This document shows positions 1 through 9,831 of a stretch of 64,000 nt of DNA, piece by piece (position 1 is the stretch's first letter; each line of letters opens with the position of its first letter). The stretch lies in assembly GCA_044868005.1 (NCBI GenBank), contig JBIOVX010000303.1:1-64000 (forward strand), given 5' to 3'. The translations under genes and the position numbers were made by a program. The notes below the pieces were generated by a model. The model saw only the letters and a program-made list of their open reading frames with translations. It did no database searches and was not told the DNA's origin. This DNA is from DATARR01 sp044868005 (lineage in GTDB: Bacteria; Acidobacteriota; Thermoanaerobaculia; Multivoradales; UBA5704).

Positions 1-14
1 CCCGCAACGTTTCA

Positions 15-35
15 GGGCGGGGACAAGCCCCGCCC
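15..35. repeat. GC-rich hairpin
   Basis: Eight-base arms (GGGCGGGG at 15-22 and CCCCGCCC at 28-35) enclose a five-base loop. It lies 69 bases beyond the stop of the leftward DinB-like gene, so it could end that transcript, but no T-run follows on either strand. It may instead be a dispersed intergenic palindrome. Confidence 0.45.
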
Positions 36-54
36 CTACGAAAAAGGCTTCCGC

Positions 55-85
55 GGGGTTAGGGGAGTGAGGGCTTCGAAGGGCA
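55..85 (-). repeat. 31-bp repeat, inverted copy of 3755-3785
   Basis: This stretch is the exact reverse complement of 3755-3785. The two copies flank the DinB-like and patatin genes in opposite orientation. Related sequence (GAAGCCCTCAC followed by a CTCTCCCAGAGGGAGAG core) recurs twice near 57.0 kb, so it belongs to an interspersed intergenic repeat family. Confidence 0.8.
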
Positions 86-103
86 CGCCCGGCGAGGCGA
101 TGC

Positions 104-661
104 TCACCCGGCGGCCGGAGGAGCCCCGATGGCCTGCCGGATACGGGCGATCTGGCGCAGATGGACGGTGTCGTGCCCGGCGAACATGCGGACCATCTTC
201 TCGAGGCTCTCGTCGCCGCGCTCCGCATGCCTTGCGATCCGGTGCATGTCCGCCGGTGTAGCGGCCCGCAGCAGGCGCAGGTTGGCGGCCCGCAGGGTGG
301 CGAAATCGTTCAGGGCCGTCGGGAGATCGCTGTCCTGATAGTGGAGGCGCTCGGCCCAGAGGTCCTGGTCAAAGCCGGGCAGCGTCGGGCTGTCGTGGGC
401 CAGGATCATGCGATAGCGGAACCCGCCCACCAGCTCGGCGTCGGCCAGGTGCTGGACGACCTGCTTGACCGACCACTTGCCCGCCTTCTCGGGAGTCTTT
501 TCCTGCTCCGCGGATAGACCGGAGACGGCCTGGCGCAACTTCTCAGGAGTGTCCGCCAGCACCATGAAGGGATCGCGCGAGCCCAGGGCGGCCATGATGG
601 CCGCCACGTAGGCTTCGGTCTGCGCGGCGGCGTTGGAAGCGGGGTTTTGGAGATCAGACAT
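104..661 (-). CDS. DinB-family protein
   Basis: The product is a 185-residue four-helix-bundle protein of the DinB/YfiT-like superfamily. It carries the expected metal-binding histidines: one in the second helix (VVQHLADAE, about residue 70) and the closing HxxxH pair near the C-terminus (GHDTVHLRQI). Family members are cytoplasmic; some act as thiol-S-transferases or damage-inducible proteins, but the substrate cannot be told here. The ATG at 661 overlaps the stop of the upstream patatin gene by eight bases, so the two are translationally linked. Nothing suggests truncation. Confidence 0.85.
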   Translation of the reverse strand: MSDLQNPASNAAAQTEAYVAAIMAALGSRDPFMVLADTPEKLRQAVSGLSAEQEKTPEKAGKWSVKQVVQHLADAELVGGFRYRMILAHDSPTLPGFDQDLWAERLHYQDSDLPTALNDFATLRAANLRLLRAATPADMHRIARHAERGDESLEKMVRMFAGHDTVHLRQIARIRQAIGAPPAAG

Positions 662-3656
662 TGTTTTCTGCCTTTTTCTTGAGATAAGTCTTCGCCGTCT
701 CGATGAGGTCCTTCACCGTATCGACGACACCCTCCTTTTCTGCCTTTTCTACCTTTTTATCGGCGTATGCTCTCGCCGCCTCGATGAACTCCTTCACCGT
801 ATCGACCTCGACGCCCTCCAGTTTCTCGCAGATCTGGCTGACCGTATAGCTCCCCAGCGCGCGATAGCTCTCGAACTGCGACTCGCTGAACCACTGGTCG
901 CCGGTCGACTCGTGGGGGAAGGTCTCGTTCTCCTGCGCATAATTATAGATGTCGTGCGGCTCGTCGCCGTAGAAGACCGGCTTGATGTAGACGAACTCGC
1001 CGACCACGTCTTTGCCGTCTATTTTGCCGTCCACCTCGGAGTAGAAGATGCGCCCCGTCGCGCAGTACTTCGGGTTATCGTCCTTGCTCTTGTCCAGGGG
1101 GCGGGGGAAGAGCCCCATGCGGTCGATGCGCACGCGGATGCCGAAATCGATGTAGATCTTGCGGATGGCGTTGCCGAGGTCTTCGAAGACGAACTTCGGG
1201 TCCCCGCCGGCGTCGCTGATGATGATCCGCCGGCAGCGGCGGAGGACCATCTCGTAGAGGCCGAGGTTCTCGAAATGGCCGCCGTCCGAAAGGTACACGT
1301 ACGGATGGCTGGCGTCCGTATTGCCGAAGACTTCGGCCAGCAGGGGCCGCAGCGAAGCGCGCGGGTTGCGGAGGTGGAACGTATTGTCGCCGGCCGGTCC
1401 CGGATTGCCGAGCCACCAGCCGAGGCGGACGTTGAAGAAGGTGAGGAGGAAGGCCAGCGCCGGCGAGGAGTTGTAGCCCATGTTCGGGCTCGCCGCGGCG
1501 CCGGAGATCCCCACCGCCGTGCCCAGGGTCATGCCGCGCGGCCCACCGTAGTCGCCGCTCGGCCTGTAGCCAAGATTGAGGCTGCCGCAGTGCAGCGGCG
1601 AGGCGGTGAACGACTCCGCCTTGCGCTGCTGCCAGGCCAGATTCTCCCCGGCGACGAGGTTGAGGGTCATGCTGACGACGTGCATCGGCCGCCGCAGCTT
1701 CCCGAGCTCCGTCATGGGGATGTTGTCGCGGGGGTCGAAACCGGTGAAGGGGCTCGGAGAGCGCTTCTCGTTCGAGGCGCCGAGGTAGGCGCGGATCAGG
1801 CGGTCGCGGTAGAGGGCGTGCATGGAGAAGCGGTTCACGCCGATGAAGCACGACGCGATGAGGCTCAAGAGAAGCGGGCCGAGGACGACGAGCAGGGCCT
1901 TCCCCGGAGATGTCTTCTCGATGACGTAGAGATGGTCGAGGCCGTCGAGCTTTGCCGCATCCACGGCGGGCTGGCCGGCGGTCTTCAGCGTCTGCTCGCC
2001 TTCGCCGAGCGGCGCCAAGGCCTGTGGGACCTTCTTCTCATAGCTCCACGACGTCTGCCCGAGAACGGCGAGATCCGTCTTGGGTTTCTCGCCGATCGCG
2101 TGCGTCTGCTCGAGCCACTGGCGCACTCCTATCGTCGTGGCGAGCGAGAGGGCCGCGAGCAGGACGAAGACGAAGATGGGCACGGCCAGCACCAGGAGGG
2201 CGCTGGACGCCTTGCCGGCCGCCGACTCGCCTTCTTTCTGTTGCTGGTTCGCGGCGGTCTTGCCGCTCCTCCCCATGAGGGTGGCGATCAGACCCGAAAC
2301 GCCGCCGGCGGCGGCGATGGTCTTGGGGGCATAGTAGAGGAGGACCGGTCCGTAGATCGCGACGGCGGTCACCCCGATCCAGCCGATCCCCGCGATGAAC
2401 ACCCACGCCGCGGCGCGGCCCCACCATTCGCGGTCGAAGTCTTCGTTGTACCAGCTCGTGCCGCCGACGAACACCGTCGCCTGCAGGATCAAGGCGAGGA
2501 GGATCAGCGGCACGCCGAAGACGACGTACGAGGCGGCGAGCGAGTGGCTGAGCTGCGGCGGATAGGTCTGTATCCACGCCTGCAGGTTGGGCGCCGCCAT
2601 CTTGAAGCCCGAATGCGCGAACGATCCGAGAAAGACGTAGATGAGCGCACCGAAGAGCGCACCGCTGACCGCGGCGACGCAGATCTCGAGCAACTGTTTC
2701 TTGAAGATGTAGGAAGAAAGCGAGACGCCGCGACGCGCGTCGCCGCGATTCTTCCGGTCCTTGTTGGCGCGCCAATAGCGGATGGAGTAGACGATCGACG
2801 CGGCCACCGCAGTGGCCGCCGCCGCGCCTATCACGCTCGACAGCGTGAACCTGGTGATGTCGAACCAGGCGTGGCCGATGACCAGGTCGACCGCCACGAG
2901 GCAGAAGGGCAGGAGGGCGAGAAGCTGGAACGCGCCGTTGGTATAAAGCCATTCTCTCCAGGGAGCCTTGCCGGCGAGCCATTCTTTCGGCGCGGCCTCT
3001 CTGGCCGGCCGCGTGAAGGCCAGGAATCCGAGCGCCCAGGCGAGCAGAACGACGGCGACGATCCTGATCGCCTCCCCCAGGTGCGGCGCGTTCACGATGA
3101 GGCTGACGAAGAGCCGCGGCAGGGCCAGGACGCCGACGAAGAGCGGCACCAGCACGAGCAGCATCAGGAGCAGGTTGCGCACGTAGGTGCCGGCGAAGGT
3201 CCAGGTGTCGGCCGAGAGGAGCCCGAGCTTCGGCGTCAGATAGTTGCTGAACTCGCGGAGGTGATGGACGGGCTGGGGCTCCGGCATCAGCTTTTCACGC
3301 GGCGGGCTGCGCAGCTCTTCGATGACGGGTTGGATGCCGCCCTTGCGCGCCGACCACGCCGACAGCCACCCGCCGATGTAGCCGCCGCCGGAGACGGTGG
3401 AGAGGTAGTCGATCTTCGCCAGGACGCTGTCGGCCGCGCTCTTGCCGAGGCTCGCCAGTCCCTGGATGACGCCGAGGGCGAACGTCGCGCTGCGGATGCC
3501 GCCGCCGGAGAAGCAGAGCGCGCTGCGCTCCTTCTTGTGCAGCGCCGCGACGACCGCGTCGAGATCGTCCGCGATCCCGTCGTCCAGAGGCGTCTCGGGA
3601 TAGAGGTGGTTGTACTCGGCGTGCAGGACCCTCGACAGCGGCAGGCATCCGCTCAT
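654..3656 (-). CDS. Membrane-spanning patatin-like phospholipase
   Basis: The product has 1000 residues from the ATG at 3656, which has a GGGGAGG ribosome site; an upstream in-frame TTG at 3671 is less likely. The patatin Ser-Asp dyad is visible: oxyanion loop GGGIRS at about 51-56, nucleophile Ser89 in STVSGGG, and Asp791 in SDGGHFENLG. Several hydrophobic segments (about residues 145-190, 240-400, 480-520 and 590-610) are inserted between nucleophile and Asp, so the lipase is split around a membrane domain. Patatins hydrolyse acyl lipids. The C-terminal 40 residues are Lys/Glu-rich with two similar VDTVK-like helices. It precedes and overlaps the DinB-like gene. A second membrane patatin lies at 60.1 kb. 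Confidence 0.85.
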   Translation of the reverse strand: MSGCLPLSRVLHAEYNHLYPETPLDDGIADDLDAVVAALHKKERSALCFSGGGIRSATFALGVIQGLASLGKSAADSVLAKIDYLSTVSGGGYIGGWLSAWSARKGGIQPVIEELRSPPREKLMPEPQPVHHLREFSNYLTPKLGLLSADTWTFAGTYVRNLLLMLLVLVPLFVGVLALPRLFVSLIVNAPHLGEAIRIVAVVLLAWALGFLAFTRPAREAAPKEWLAGKAPWREWLYTNGAFQLLALLPFCLVAVDLVIGHAWFDITRFTLSSVIGAAAATAVAASIVYSIRYWRANKDRKNRGDARRGVSLSSYIFKKQLLEICVAAVSGALFGALIYVFLGSFAHSGFKMAAPNLQAWIQTYPPQLSHSLAASYVVFGVPLILLALILQATVFVGGTSWYNEDFDREWWGRAAAWVFIAGIGWIGVTAVAIYGPVLLYYAPKTIAAAGGVSGLIATLMGRSGKTAANQQQKEGESAAGKASSALLVLAVPIFVFVLLAALSLATTIGVRQWLEQTHAIGEKPKTDLAVLGQTSWSYEKKVPQALAPLGEGEQTLKTAGQPAVDAAKLDGLDHLYVIEKTSPGKALLVVLGPLLLSLIASCFIGVNRFSMHALYRDRLIRAYLGASNEKRSPSPFTGFDPRDNIPMTELGKLRRPMHVVSMTLNLVAGENLAWQQRKAESFTASPLHCGSLNLGYRPSGDYGGPRGMTLGTAVGISGAAASPNMGYNSSPALAFLLTFFNVRLGWWLGNPGPAGDNTFHLRNPRASLRPLLAEVFGNTDASHPYVYLSDGGHFENLGLYEMVLRRCRRIIISDAGGDPKFVFEDLGNAIRKIYIDFGIRVRIDRMGLFPRPLDKSKDDNPKYCATGRIFYSEVDGKIDGKDVVGEFVYIKPVFYGDEPHDIYNYAQENETFPHESTGDQWFSESQFESYRALGSYTVSQICEKLEGVEVDTVKEFIEAARAYADKKVEKAEKEGVVDTVKDLIETAKTYLKKKAENNV

Positions 3657-3754
3657 GGTGAGCCTCCCCAAAGGCGCAGCTCGAACGTCTCAATACTCCG
3701 GCTTTTCTGCAATGCTACGCCGAACGGGGGCGGGTTGCAACGGCGGATCTTGCC

Positions 3755-3815
3755 TGCCCTTCGAAGCCCTCACTCCCCTAACCCCTCTCTCCCAGAGGGA
3801 GAGGAGGGAGAAAGA
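3755..3815 (+). repeat. Interspersed repeat copy with hairpin core
   Basis: The first 31 bases are the exact inverse of 55-85. The following part (CTCTCTCCCAGAGGGAGAGG) can fold on itself and resembles the core of the 57-kb inverted repeat. It sits between the patatin start and the TPP riboswitch. Confidence 0.75.
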
Positions 3816-3872
3816 CGGCTAAAGGGTTTCTTTTCTTGGCTTTGTTCCCCCGAGGGTGTACGATTCGGCTGA

Positions 3873-3957
3873 GCTAGGGGGGCCGCACGGCTGAGATCCC
3901 TTCGGGGACCACCCTCAGAACCTGACCTGGGTCATGCCAGCGTAGGGAAGCCAGAAT
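3873..3957 (+). ncRNA. TPP riboswitch (THI element)
   Basis: The segment holds the conserved THI-box blocks in order: GGGGG.CCG..CGGCTGAGAT, then ACCCT.AGAACCTGACCTGGGTCATGCCAGCGTAGGGAA. It lies about 33 bases before the thiC start. The family binds thiamine pyrophosphate and represses thiamine-synthesis genes. No T-run terminator follows, and the thiC ribosome site lies close behind, so control of translation initiation is likelier than attenuation. Confidence 0.95.
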
Positions 3958-3989
3958 CGCCGGCCCCGCTCTCACATGAGGAGCCCGCG

Positions 3990-5864
<1,875 letters not shown>

Positions 5865-5893
5865 ATCGCCCGGCCCGCCCCCCACCGACCCCA

Positions 5894-5911
5894 CCCGCCA
5901 CCCAGGGCGGG
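5894..5911. terminator. Hairpin between convergent thiC and sulfatase genes
   Basis: CCCGCC (5894-5899) pairs with GGCGGG (5906-5911) around a six-base loop in the 49-base gap between the stop codons of thiC and the leftward sulfatase-fold gene. No T-run is present, so a terminator role is only suggested by position. Confidence 0.35.
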
Positions 5912-5913
5912 GC

Positions 5914-7353
5914 TTACCTTACGTACCCCAAAGCCCGCAGCTCGCGCCGGGTCTTCTCGTCGGGCTCCGAGGCCTGGGATTGCCACGCGCCGCCGGTTCC
6001 GGCCAGCTCCCGCCGCAAGACCGCCCACAGGCGGGCCTGGAGGCGGGGCTCGGTCCCGGCCAGATCGTGCCGCTCTTCAGAATCGGCGCGGAGATCGAAG
6101 AGGAGCGGACCGCCGCGGCTGCGCACGACGAGCTTGCGGCCCTGCCAGATCACGGCCTTGGCGTCCGGGCCGTAGGCGGGCGACTCGGCGATCAGAGGCG
6201 CCGCGACACAGCTCCCCGGCGCGGCATCTCTCGCGAGCAGGGGGACCAGGCTGCGCCCGCGCATCTTCCCCGAGGAGGCGAGACCGCCGAGGGCGAGCAC
6301 GGTCGGCATCACATCGACGTGGCGGACGGGGCAATCCACTCTGCGATCTCGGGCGACCCCGGGGCCGTGGAGGATGAGGGGCACGCGCAGGAGCTCCTCG
6401 TACATCGAATGGCCGTGCCCGACGCCCCAGGAGCCGCGCGGGTCCTTGCCGCCGGCGCGTTCGGCCAAGGCGTGATCCCAGAGCTCTTCGCCGTGATCCG
6501 AAGTGACGACGACCAGGGTTTGCTGAGCCCTGCCAGTCTCGGCGAGCCAGCCGTAGAGCCGCTGGACCTCCTCGTCGACGAAACGCAGCGCCCCGTCGTA
6601 GAGCGCCAAACGGTGGTCACGGAAGCGCCGGAAGGCGGGATCCTCGAGGTCCCGTGGGCTGGCGAGGCGGTCGAAGCTCCAATCGCCGTGCTGGCGTCCG
6701 CGGGCTCCTCCTTCGCTTGCCGGGAACAGGTCGAAGAACGGCTCCGGCGGCGCGACGGGCTGGTGCAGGTCCATGTACTGGAGGTAGAGGAAGAAGGGCT
6801 CGCCCGGCTCCTCGGCGAGCCAGCGCAGCGCCGCGGCGGTGAGCTCGGCGGCGTTCTTGCGGCCGACGTCCGCGGCGTCGAAACCATCCTGGAAACGCCC
6901 GTAGAGGTAGGGGTTGCCCGAGAACATGCCGGTGCGCAGGCCGGCGCGGCGGAGGTGCGTGGCGAGGGTCTCCACCCCGTCCCGGATCTGGTGCACGGGG
7001 GTGTCGTCGGCCAGCAGCCGGACCTCGCCCGTGATGCCGGCGCCGTGCTCGGACGGGTAGAGCGAGGTGAGCAGGCTGGCGGTGGCGGGCACCGTCCAGT
7101 TGGAGTGGGCGTAGGCGTTCGTGAAGAGTGTGCCGTCTTTCGCCAGGGAGGCGATGAACGGCGCGGTGTCGCGCGCGTAGCCGTAGGCGTCGAGATGATC
7201 GGCCCGCAGCGTATCGATGCAGACGACGATCAGGCTGCGCGCGGGCGCCGGCGCCGGCCGCGACTCCGCCGGGGAGCAGGCCGTACAGGCGAGGCCGGCG
7301 AGGGCGGCGGCGTTCAGCAGCGATCGGGGTGAGACGATCTCTCGCAGGCGCAT
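5914..7353 (-). CDS. Sulfatase/phosphotransferase-fold exported protein
   Basis: The 479-residue alkaline-phosphatase-superfamily protein has an N-terminal hydrophobic segment with Cys-rich end (LACTAC, about 20-26), so it is exported and perhaps lipid-anchored. Metal-site blocks are visible: DTLRADHLDAYGY (47-59) and TSDHGEE in the second half. At the nucleophile site the sequence is NWTVPATASLLTS with Thr87, where true sulfatases have Cys or Ser in C/S-X-P-X-R. Without that residue no formylglycine can form. A Thr nucleophile is used by lipid-headgroup transferases such as LtaS and EptA, so a phospho- or glycerophospho-transferase or hydrolase is possible. It is divergent from the GT2 gene at 7.4 kb. 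Confidence 0.8.
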   Translation of the reverse strand: MRLREIVSPRSLLNAAALAGLACTACSPAESRPAPAPARSLIVVCIDTLRADHLDAYGYARDTAPFIASLAKDGTLFTNAYAHSNWTVPATASLLTSLYPSEHGAGITGEVRLLADDTPVHQIRDGVETLATHLRRAGLRTGMFSGNPYLYGRFQDGFDAADVGRKNAAELTAAALRWLAEEPGEPFFLYLQYMDLHQPVAPPEPFFDLFPASEGGARGRQHGDWSFDRLASPRDLEDPAFRRFRDHRLALYDGALRFVDEEVQRLYGWLAETGRAQQTLVVVTSDHGEELWDHALAERAGGKDPRGSWGVGHGHSMYEELLRVPLILHGPGVARDRRVDCPVRHVDVMPTVLALGGLASSGKMRGRSLVPLLARDAAPGSCVAAPLIAESPAYGPDAKAVIWQGRKLVVRSRGGPLLFDLRADSEERHDLAGTEPRLQARLWAVLRRELAGTGGAWQSQASEPDEKTRRELRALGYVR

Positions 7354-7401
7354 CGTAGCTCGGACATCTTATTGCAGGCCGCTTGGTATAGGCTTGCCCT
7401 C

Positions 7402-8169
7402 TTGAGCCAGGAACCGCGCCCCCGCCCGTCGTCCCAGCGAGCGAAAAGGATCTGCGTCATCATGCCGGCCTACCAGGCCGAGAAGACGCTGGAGCGGACG
7501 TACCATGACCTGCCGCTCGGCTGGGTGGACGACGTCGTTCTCGTCGACGACGCGAGCACGGACCGCACCGTCGAGGTCGCCCGCTCGCTGGGCCTCCACA
7601 CGCTCGTCCATCCGCGCAACCGCGGCTACGGCGGCAACCAGAAGACCTGCTACCGCGAGGCCCTGGCGCGCGGCGCGGAGATCGTCGTCATGGTCCACCC
7701 GGACCACCAGTACGATCCGCGCTACATCCCCGAGCTGGTCGAGCCGCTGCTGGCCGGGGAGTGCGACGCCGTCTTCGGCAGCCGCATGCTGGGAGGCCGG
7801 CCCATGGAAGGCGGCATGCCGCGGTGGAAGTACCTGGCGAACCTCTTCCTCACGGCGGCGGCCAACGCCACGTTCTACGTCTTCCTCTCCGAGTACCACT
7901 CGGGGCTGCGGGCCTACAGCCGCAGATACCTCGAGGCGGTCGATCTGGAGGCCAACTCGGACGGCTTCGTCTTCGACACCGAGATCATCGCCCAGGGGGT
8001 GTGGAAGGGGATGCGGATCCGCGAGATCCCGATCGCCACGCGCTACTTCGAGGAAGCGTCGCAGATCGGCTTCTGGCGCAGCGTCCAATACGGCTTCTCG
8101 GTGCTGCGGGTGCTCCTCGGCTACAAGCTTCACAAGAGGGGCCTCCGGCGTTCCCGCCTCTATCGCTGA
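7402..8169 (+). CDS. GT2 glycosyltransferase, DPM1-like
   Basis: This GT-A fold enzyme resembles dolichol/undecaprenyl-phosphate sugar synthases. It shows VIMPAYQAEKTL, the nucleotide-binding VLVDDASTDRT, VHPRNRGYGGNQ, and an acidic metal site near VHPDHQYDP. The family moves a sugar from a nucleotide donor to a polyprenyl phosphate or glycan on the cytoplasmic face. The start is uncertain: TTG at 7402 leaves room for a promoter between the divergent genes, whereas an ATG-like start at 7372 would sit only 18 bases from the sulfatase start. No C-terminal membrane helix is seen. Confidence 0.8.
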   Translation: MSQEPRPRPSSQRAKRICVIMPAYQAEKTLERTYHDLPLGWVDDVVLVDDASTDRTVEVARSLGLHTLVHPRNRGYGGNQKTCYREALARGAEIVVMVHPDHQYDPRYIPELVEPLLAGECDAVFGSRMLGGRPMEGGMPRWKYLANLFLTAAANATFYVFLSEYHSGLRAYSRRYLEAVDLEANSDGFVFDTEIIAQGVWKGMRIREIPIATRYFEEASQIGFWRSVQYGFSVLRVLLGYKLHKRGLRRSRLYR

Positions 8170-8210
8170 GCGGCACGCAGCCGGGCCGGACTGGCACGCC
8201 TTCTGCTTAT

Positions 8211-8231
8211 GCGCAATAGACTATTTTGCGC
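8211..8231. promoter_or_regulatory. Inverted repeat GCGCAA-N9-TTGCGC
   Basis: Perfect six-base arms at 8211-8216 and 8226-8231 lie just before the ribosome site (AGAGGAGG) of the sugar-dehydrogenase-like gene. It may be an operator or a short hairpin; no regulator is visible nearby. Confidence 0.3.
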
Positions 8232-8249
8232 CTTGAGAGGAGGCCGCGC

Positions 8250-9824
8250 GTGCTGCGACTCAGACGGTGGATGGCTTGGACGGGGTTCGGATTCTTCGCC
8301 AGCGCTTGCATTTCGCCGGCGGTGGCCGCTGTGCCAGCCGGCTTCAGCGATACCTTGGTGGCATCGGTCGGATCGCCGATCGCCCTTGCCTTCACGCCGG
8401 ACGGCCGCCTGCTCGTCACCACGCAGGGTGGCGCGCTGCGGGTCATTCAGAACGACGCTCTGCTGGCGACGCCGGCGCTCACCTTCGGCGACGAGACCAT
8501 CTGCACCAACTCGGAGCGCGGATTGCTGGGGGTCGCCGTGCACCCGGCCTTTGCGACCAACCACTACATCTACCTCTTCTACAGCTTCGAGCAGCCGGGT
8601 CCGGGCGACGAGACTCCCTGCGTCAATCGCGTCTCCCGCTTTACGCTGCCCGACTCGAACGTCATCGATCCCGCCAGCGAGCTGTTGCTGATCGACAACA
8701 TGCCTTCGCCGAACGGCAACCACAACGCCGGCGATGTCCAGTTCGGCAAGGACGGCCTGCTCTACGTGTCGATCGGCGACGGCGGGCCCGGTAGCAATGC
8801 GCGCATCGAGCACATCCTGTCCGGCAAGGTCTTACGCGTCACCGACAGCGGCGGCATTCCGGCCGGTAATCCGTTCCAGGGGGCGGGCACCGGCGACTGC
8901 AGATTCACCGGCGGCACCACGCCGGGCAACAAGTGCCGGGAGACCTTCGCCTGGGGGTTCCGCAACCCCTTCCGCATGGCCTTCGACGCCAACGCCGCCG
9001 ATACCAGTTTCCGCATCAACGACGTCGGACAGGGGGCGTGGGAGGAGATCGACGTCGCCCAGGCGGGCGCCGACTACGGCTGGAACTGCCGCGAAGGGGC
9101 GCACGACACGGGCGCTTGCCCTTCCACACCGAGCATGGTGGATCCTTTCTTCGAGTACCAGCACGGCGTGACGATCCCGGGCACGACCAGCCCCACGAAC
9201 TGCAACTGCATCAGCGGCGGCGCCTTCGTCCCCAACGGGCTGTGGCCGGGGTTCGACGGCGCTTACCTGTTCGGCGATTGCGTCTGCGGCGGCATCTTCC
9301 GGCTCAGCGGAACGTCGGCGAGCGACTTCGGCAGCGGTCTCGGGACGGTGGTGCACCTAGCCTTCGGTCCGTTCGGCGGCCGCCAGGCGCTCTATTACAC
9401 GACCTTCGCCGGCGGCGGCCAGGTGCGGCGGATCACGGGACCGGCCCACCCGTCCGATTACCACACCGTGGCATCCTGCCGGCTCGTGGACACCCGCCAG
9501 CCGCCGGGGCCTGCGGGCGGACCGGCGCTCGCCAGTGGCACACCGCGCACGTTCACCGTCGCCGGAGCCTGCGGCGTGCCGGCCACCGCGGTGGCGGTGG
9601 CGATCAATCTCACCGCCGTCGCATCCACCGCCGCCGGCAATCTGACGGTGTTCCCGGTCGGCACGTTCCAGCCACCTACCAGCAACCTCAACTTCGCGGC
9701 CGGGCAGACGCGCTCCAACAACGCCGTCGTCCAGCTCCAGGCCGGCGGCGTGACCATCTCCTACACCGCGGCCGGGGGAGCCACGGTCCAGGTCATCGTG
9801 GACGTCGTCGGCTACTTCGAGTGA
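8250..9824 (+). CDS. Secreted glucose/sorbosone-dehydrogenase-like protein with C-terminal Cys-pair/GYF domain
   Basis: The start is GTG 8250, five bases after AGGAGG, giving 524 residues. A signal peptide (about 1-27) is followed by a six-bladed PQQ-type propeller of the soluble aldose-sugar-dehydrogenase family (about 28-395). The family's catalytic-His block appears as NHNAGDVQFGKDG with His158, followed by LYVSIGDGG. Residues 403-524 form the domain shared by five products in this window: SCRLVDTR, GACGVP, then VDVVGYFE at the end. The family oxidises sugars in the periplasm; the real substrate is unknown. A damaged paralogue lies at 19.1-19.8 kb. The gene is tail-to-tail with the metalloprotease gene, seven bases apart. 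Confidence 0.88.
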   Translation: MLRLRRWMAWTGFGFFASACISPAVAAVPAGFSDTLVASVGSPIALAFTPDGRLLVTTQGGALRVIQNDALLATPALTFGDETICTNSERGLLGVAVHPAFATNHYIYLFYSFEQPGPGDETPCVNRVSRFTLPDSNVIDPASELLLIDNMPSPNGNHNAGDVQFGKDGLLYVSIGDGGPGSNARIEHILSGKVLRVTDSGGIPAGNPFQGAGTGDCRFTGGTTPGNKCRETFAWGFRNPFRMAFDANAADTSFRINDVGQGAWEEIDVAQAGADYGWNCREGAHDTGACPSTPSMVDPFFEYQHGVTIPGTTSPTNCNCISGGAFVPNGLWPGFDGAYLFGDCVCGGIFRLSGTSASDFGSGLGTVVHLAFGPFGGRQALYYTTFAGGGQVRRITGPAHPSDYHTVASCRLVDTRQPPGPAGGPALASGTPRTFTVAGACGVPATAVAVAINLTAVASTAAGNLTVFPVGTFQPPTSNLNFAAGQTRSNNAVVQLQAGGVTISYTAAGGATVQVIVDVVGYFE

Positions 9825-9831
9825 CGGGCGC

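Noticed and set aside
633..3872. Long open frame antisense to the patatin gene
   Set aside because: Composition is Arg/Glu/Ala-rich with no motif or membrane pattern; the opposite strand has a complete patatin. It is the usual GC-rich shadow.
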